Source of the DNA: Aralia elata
Lineage: Eukaryota; Streptophyta; Magnoliopsida; Apiales; Araliaceae
Reading direction: 5' to 3'
DNA length: 64,000 nt
Assembly: GCA_034770075.1 (NCBI GenBank)
Contig: JAVJAP010000027.1
Location: forward strand, 310,001 to 374,000
Shown here: piece by piece, positions 57,838 to 64,000 of the stretch
Layout of the letters: every line of letters starts with the position of its first letter
Numbering within the stretch: position 1 is the first letter of the stretch
Translations under genes and position numbers: made by a program
Notes under the pieces: generated by a model
Seen by the model: only the letters and a program-made list of their open reading frames with translations
What the model was told of the DNA's origin: nothing
Databases searched by the model: none

Positions 57838-59235
57838 GGGTCTTTGTACCTCATCTTCTCTAGTTTTTCTTGATGTAAATTCTATCTTCCTCCTATGTAC
57901 TTCCCCTTGACTGTTGATCAAGGTTTCTATTTATTATAAATAGTTCATGTAATAGAATTAGTTAGAATTATTTTGAAAAATTGGAGACCAAGGAGCAAGG
58001 AGCGCTTGAAGACCCGTTTGTAATGGAGCCCAAGTTTAAATGTAATAGTTATATTTAAATTTAATTCTTGCACCCTAGGTTTGACCTTTTGGTTCACTTG
58101 GTGGCTCTAGTGAACCAAACTAGAATAAAAGTCCATAATCAATCCGGATAGAATATGGTATTCTATATGTGCATGTTTACTATATATATTATATATTATA
58201 CAACATGCTTTGCATGTTAAATAATATGACGCGTATTATATATATATATATATATATCTGTGTGTGTGTGTGTGTGCATGCGCGCTAAACAAGATGAGAC
58301 TAATAATAACAAACCCCTCAAAGAAATTATATTAAGTCCTAAGCGTTCAAAGATATTTGGAATATCGAACGTCGCCTTCTAGCATGGTAAAGCGATAGAG
58401 TATTAAATATTTAATATGAGTTTGTTGTGTCACACAAGGCAAATATTAAATATTTAAGATGTTGTTTTATCACATTCGATTCTTATAAATAGACTGAAAT
58501 ATACTATTTTGTTGTGTCACACAAGGACATTGTTTTTCTTTCGAATATATGGAAGTGCTATGTTGGACTTAACTTGGATAATTTTGATTCAGATGTGTCA
58601 CATTTGATCAAAATAATCTAAGAGGCAAAATACAAGGAGTTACATAGTGATGTAATTGACAATAGTTGTCTACCTATTTATTTATATATAGTTTGTTGTG
58701 TCACACAAGGCTATACACATTTGAAATGGGATCCTTATTCTCACTGGCAAATCTTTAATTACATTTGCCGAACTATATATTGAGGGTAATATAGTTTGAT
58801 GAAAAAGTGAGAGATACCAACTTAAAATAAAGACCTAATTTATTTTGGTAATTAATTAAATGAATGTATGCTAAAATATTGTCTATTTCACATGCAGAAT
58901 TTAAAAATGTTAAACTCACTATCACTGCGTAACATACTTGATGCTAACAAACTGACCGGACCGAATTACACGGACTGGTTAAGGAATCTGAGAATTGTTC
59001 TCACTGCTGAAAAGATTTCTTACGTCCTAAATTCGCCACTCCCTGAAAATGTTGCAAAAACAGCTTTTGAGGAAGAGATTGCTACTTTAAGAAAATGGCA
59101 AGATGATGCAATCCTGACTCAATGCATCATGCTCGCATCCATGAGTAACAAGTTTCAGCGTTAGCATGAAACTATGGATGCTCCTACTATATTGCTGCAC
59201 CTCAAAGAGTTGTATGGTGAGTAAAGTAGGACTGT
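57838..59235 (+). pseudogene. gag: Copia-1 duplicate: leader and gag N-terminus
   Basis: The leader is cut at its left at 57838. Four palindromic motifs at 58422-58439, 58509-58526, 58594-58603 and 58693-58710 are better preserved than in the first copy (full TTGTTGTGTCACACAAGG in three). A microsatellite lies at 58236-58276. Gag starts ATG 58907 (MLNSLSLRNILDANKLTGPN); the same in-frame TAG as in copy 1 follows FQR at 59162. It ends at T1 TSD ACTGT (59231-59235). Confidence 0.88.
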
Positions 59236-59331
59236 TGTAATACCCGAGATCATTATGTAATTTAATGGAATTAATAAATTGAATTTATGTGAATCTATTG
59301 AGTGATTTTAATAAATATATGTGTATGCGTG

Positions 59332-59378
<47 letters not shown>

Positions 59379-62300
59379 TGAGTTATATGATGAGATATAT
59401 TTAGATAGTTGGTTTAGATTAATTTAATTATTTGAATTTTACTAAGTAGTTAACAATTTTATTCAAGGAATGGAGCTAAAACTCAAATTTGAGTTCAGAG
59501 TGGAAATTGAAAATGCGGACTGTATATTTGAGTCCGGAATGTCGAAATTAGTCAGAATAGACTGTAATCACAAAATGTGTCGTGGTTGACTTTTTGGTCA
59601 AAGTCAACCGGTTGACTTTTTCGGATAAAAAAGTCAAACACGTGTACGGGAATGATTTTGACCAAACGAATATTCTCACGACGTTCGGAACGTCGATTTT
59701 AGTAGGAATTGATATTAGTAACAAAAATATTAAATTTCGGAGGGCAAAATGGTCAAATGATTTATTTAATTGATTAATTGATTAATATAATATTTTATTA
59801 ATTAAAATTGTATCAGCTGAATTTGGAGGGACCCAAGTGACTATCAAATTGGGACAAATGAGAGGGGAAAGCACGGTTATTGCAAAATTGAAAAAGGAGG
59901 GAGTTATTCTATTCCTTTAAACCTAAAATCTTTTTATTTTCTTAACCTCTCTCTCTAGTAACTGAAGAAATTGATGAAGAATGTAAAGGGGTTCAATCTG
60001 ATGGAATGGAATTGGAAGGGTGGAGGGACTCAATTACTATCAAATCTGTATAAAACTCTCTACCTAAAGCATTGGCCTCATTTTGTTAATTCTATACCGA
60101 GAGAGGAAATTGAGAGTGAGAGAGAGATAAAAGCTTTCTGGAGATTGCAGAGGATTAATCAAGCTAGAAGAGAAATATTATCAAGTAAATCCAAGAAGAA
60201 GAATTCATCTTAGAGGTAAAATCTATGAACTTTCATTATATATATAAGAAATTATGAGAAAATGCTTATTCATTGAGATAAATATTCTGATTGGGTTATG
60301 TGTTGTTATACTGTTGTTAACTGATGATTTTATATTATTAAAGGATGAAAAATCTGAGTTTAATCATACCATATGTGCTCTGAATTCAGTCAAGAAATGC
60401 TAAACATGTTTCATGTTGGTTAAATTGCTTAAATGTGATTAAATTGTTTAAAAAGTAAGAATTTTGATTTTAGAGGTTGTAAGTTTGCTAATAGAGTTGT
60501 TGGTGTTGTTAGAATAGTTAAGTATATAAGTTATGTTGTTTTGGTTGAGTTTACAATTGTGACACCCTCAAATTCAGGTACCAATACCTCGAATCTGGTG
60601 CTCACGATAAAATACATCCATACACTTCTAAACAACATAAATCAACTAATGCGGAATAAATAAACATATGTTGTTCATTACAAAAGGTTTACTACGTTCC
60701 CAGGGTCTATAACCTTAAATAAATACATCGCAGAATACAATAATAATACAAAACGATTCCACGATTGCATAATGGGATAATACATATAACTATTCCTTAA
60801 GCTTTCCTTTACCTTTGTCCGCTGTGGAACTCTCCGGCTTAACTGCAATAGGTTCATGATATAACAAGAGTGAGAAACTACTTTGCTCAGCAAGTTTAAA
60901 ATAAATAAAGAGGATATATCATGAATGAATGAGAACAATAATCGCATAGTTCAACAATTTAAGACATTGAAGAAATAGCTGACAATATAATCAAAGTTCA
61001 AAAGAAATGATGAATATTGCTTATTTACTGCTGAGTGGTCCAATAGACCATGAAATATTTGGCCAAAGTGTCAGTTATTCAACTAACCCTTTTAAACGCC
61101 TGGCCCGTCAGTAGTACTCGAGGGGATCAGCCTCTCGTACCCTATGTATATGCATAACATTTAGCTCTGACTGCATCGAGTAATCAACACATTAAAATCC
61201 CCTACATAAGGGTTGCTCTCTCAGTCCAAGAATCTGCACCAACAATCGGTTTGGATAGCTTTTAAAATCATAACCTGCACGTGTCTAGCCGAAACAAGTG
61301 GCGTAGACTATTCCCTTAAATAGTTCATGAATGAAGAACTTATGTTTCACAGTCCAACAACAGATTTCGAATTCAAATGCACCATGTGCGAATTTCAATA
61401 ATTATCCTTGATGTGGAGTAATTAACAATAATTAAACCACTAACCATAATTGAGATATGATAACTCGAGTTGAGTTAGGAAACTTACAACAATATATAAT
61501 ACTTGCTCAAATATAAATTGAGATAAGTTAAGAAACTTGCAATTCATAAGAATAAACTCGCACAATAATAAAAGTTGTACGGTATAGGAAACTTGCCCAA
61601 CACAAGGGTTAGACAAGCGTTAAGAAACTTGCCTGATGCGCTGCTACAATATTATAACACACACTCCTTAATATCATACACAATTAAGTACATATATACA
61701 TAACAATTAGTCACATTCCAAAAAATGGTTCAAAACAGACGTTGCATCTTTAAAACACGTTGATTGCCCTACGACTACCCAGTCGGGGGGCAGCGCCCCC
61801 TAGAAACCAAGCATAAATTGAAATCAAATTAGTCAATTTACACCTTAAGACAACATCACTTAGGTTGACATTTAATAAATAATTAAGCATTTAGGGCTTA
61901 ACAAAATATGCTTAATTAACCTGTCTAATCATTTAATACAAAGAAAATATAAGTGTTGGACCCACTGAAAGGATTCGTCAGGTCCGACCCGACCCGACCC
62001 AGGCTACACACGGCACTGGCGCTGCAGCGCCAGACCCTAGCACTGGACCTCACGCTGCCGCGTGAGTCCCGTGTCTTCTTCATGGTCGGGTTTCACGCTG
62101 CGGCGTGAAGCTTAGCACTTGGGCTCGCCGCTGCGGTGGGAGTCCCGCCCTTTCCCATCTTGCCCCCTCGCTGCGGCGTGAGTTGCAGGGCTTAAGAGTG
62201 GCAATGCGGTGCCATTCTGCAGTAGCCGGATTCTGGGTTTGTTCCCAATTCGCGACTCCGACCTCCGGCCACTCCAACCTCTATAACTCCTTCAATACAC

Positions 62301-64000
62301 AAGCAAATTGGTCCATTTCAGACTCTATGGACTCCTAACTTATGGGGCTACAACATATCAAAAATTTATAATTACCCATAAATATTAACATGGTCAAATC
62401 TTAAGCCAAAGTGCAAAGTTCATACTCTGTTCTTCGAGTTCTTGACAAGTTTTACAAAAATCATTCTTACGAACTCGTTTTAACTCCTTTTTACTCCATT
62501 CCAACTGGATTACCTTCGTAACCCATGGAACTACAATACCATATCAACAAATAAAATTAACAAACACAAAATCATAGCTTTATAGTCCTCTAAAAAGTCC
62601 AAATGTCCAAGTTCATGTCCAAAGTCCATTGTTCTTGCTCCATTAAGCCAAGGTAAGGATTTCTTGCGTTTTTGTTCCACTTTGATATTATTAATAGCTT
62701 ACATAGTCTCTTAACACCATATATAAACATCTAGAACAAGCAAAAAATCCAGAATCGCTATAAATCCGACCCACAAGCTTAAGAGCTTAAAACTAAGAAA
62801 AACTTGAAAATCTTTACAAGAAATCGAATGGAATGGATTTGATTGATTGTTTACCTCTGTAAATCCTTCCTAGGTGTTAAGGAGCTCGGCTAGGCTTGAT
62901 TTTGAGGGTCCTCCTTGCTTGGATTCTCTTATTCTTCATCTATGCCTTCTTCTTCTTCCTCCTTTCTTTTTCTGACGACCTTCTTCTCTTTTTCCAGCGA
63001 CTTCTTCCTCCTTTCTCTCCTGCAGCTCTCTCTCTCTCTCTATCAGCTGAAGCAACTAGGAATGGAATGGGAGGGAATGAATTATTTGGGAGAAATGGAG
63101 TAAATTTGGGAGAAAAAAAATGGGAGTGGCTCAAGGTGGCCAAATATTCAAACTTGCCGGCAACTTCCCTTCTCTCTCCTCATTTCCTAGCATCTAATTG
63201 GTTGATGGGTTTTGGTTGGTTCCCACTTGGTGTAATAAGCCAAAATAAATACCCAAAAACACCAAAAATATATCCAAAAACTCTCACTTTTGTACCAAAA
63301 CTGGTAAATAACTCTACCCAAAATTAAAATGGGTATTACCATAAATATTGGGACGCATAAAAACAATTATTGTGGGGTTTGTCCAAACATTCGGAACACC
63401 CATATAACACATTTCGGATACAGATAAAATCACGTATCAGCTCAAATAAAATTTTCGACACTTGGAAAAATTATTCGTACGCATACACGTATTTATGAAA
63501 TTTATTAACATCGAAAAAGACACAAAAATATCTGGTATGAATAGTGTCTCGGGAAACGTGCCCCGTGAATGGTGATTTAGCGACACTATGCGAAATCAAT
63601 TATTCACTTAATCAACACTATAATACGTAAAATTCCATGTATTCACATAATCCAGGTTGTCATACAACCTTTAAACATACAACACAAAAATAATATTAAT
63701 AAAATATAATATATTCATTAATATTTAAAAATTTGAATTACAAGGCAATTTCAGAATTCCCGGTCGTTACAACAATATCTGCATATGTCCAAATTGTGAT
63801 TGCATAGGTTTTTAGTAGTTTGGTTCGCAGCAGCAGCCTGCATCACCTATGTCTGCGTATTAGCGCAGCCGCGCTGGTACCAAGGCTAAACAAGGCGCGG
63901 TCGCGCCTGCACCAGAACTGAATTGATGTTTTTTTATTTATTTGCTCAACCCTTAAAACCCAACTTAACCTTGTATAATGAGCATGAAGAAGCCTTAAAC
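59236..64000 (+). mobile_element. T1 duplicate (solo LTR, runs off window, no T3)
   Basis: Begins TGTAATACCCGAG at 59236, interrupted by T2 (60558-63771), and continues 63777-64000. At 63801-63816 'gcataggtttttagta' is the empty T3 site. W-box cluster at 59586-59662; (AT)n at 59334-59375 is 42 bp versus 18 bp in copy 1. Confidence 0.92.
60558..63771 (-). mobile_element. T2 duplicate (reverse solo LTR)
   Basis: Same ends and TSD ACAAT (60553-60557, 63772-63776) as 9660-12876. The hairpin array is at 62005-62185. Short ORFs at 62105-62338 and 62896-63327 are not preserved in frame in copy 1. Confidence 0.92.

Larger units (their letters stand above)
57838..64000 (+). repeat. Second copy of 6965-12918 plus 26478 onward (direct duplication)
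   Basis: The sequence is collinear with 6965-12913 and then with 26478 to about 26680, skipping T3. It includes the copia-1 leader from inside, gag start, T1 and T2 at the same insertion points with the same TSDs. Differences are a few per cent by eye. It continues past the window end. Confidence 0.95.

Overview
This is a stretch of plant (AT-rich, probably eudicot) repeat-dominated chromatin with no recognisable host gene. Almost every base belongs to LTR retrotransposons nested in one another. The plant assignment rests on the element types (Ty1/copia and chromodomain Ty3/gypsy), initiator-Met-tRNA primer sites, plant-style TATAAATA boxes and the C-to-T decay. Element names used here (copia-1/2/3, T1/T2/T3, X) are working labels. 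Boundaries were fixed by TG...CA ends, target-site duplications (TSDs) and, in one case, an empty site inside the window.

Layout: 1-1257 is a partial copy of the unclassified element X. 1264-3910 is a decayed Ty3 (Tat/Ogre-like) gag. 3915-5279 is a probable reverse-oriented LTR. Copia-1 (5280-36007, + strand, TSD GTTAC) sits in that LTR. Its gag is split by T1 (8363-28517, TSD ACTGT/ACTGC), which is a solo chromovirus-type LTR. T1 in turn holds a reverse-oriented solo LTR, T2 (9660-12876, TSD ACAAT), and a complete 13.56-kb Tekay/Del-like chromovirus, T3 (12919-26477, TSD TTTTT). Copia-1 pol is also split by a full-length X (31190-33237). Then come about 1 kb of AT-rich DNA, copia-2 (36997-45789, - strand, TSD GTGGG), 2.6 kb of old repeat DNA, and copia-3 (48400-57755, - strand, TSD CCACC).

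From 57838 to the window end the sequence repeats 6965 onward (copia-1 leader, gag start, T1 with the same T2 nested in it) but without T3. This second copy is therefore an empty-site control for T3 and defines the breakpoint of a direct duplication of about 50.9 kb (or a falsely retained haplotype).

Relative order of events inferred: old Tat-like DNA; copia-1; T1 and its reduction to a solo LTR; T2 and its reduction to a solo LTR; duplication; T3 into one copy only. Copia-3 is young by its near-identical LTRs. Only T3 approaches a working element: gag, protease, RT, RNase H, integrase and chromodomain are all present, but a few frameshifts interrupt them. The most unusual signals are a coordinated change at four palindromes in the copia leaders, a young copia-3 whose seven stop codons all look like cytosine deamination, GC-rich hypervariable minisatellites at the same leader position, and an extra acidic ORF upstream of gag in T3.
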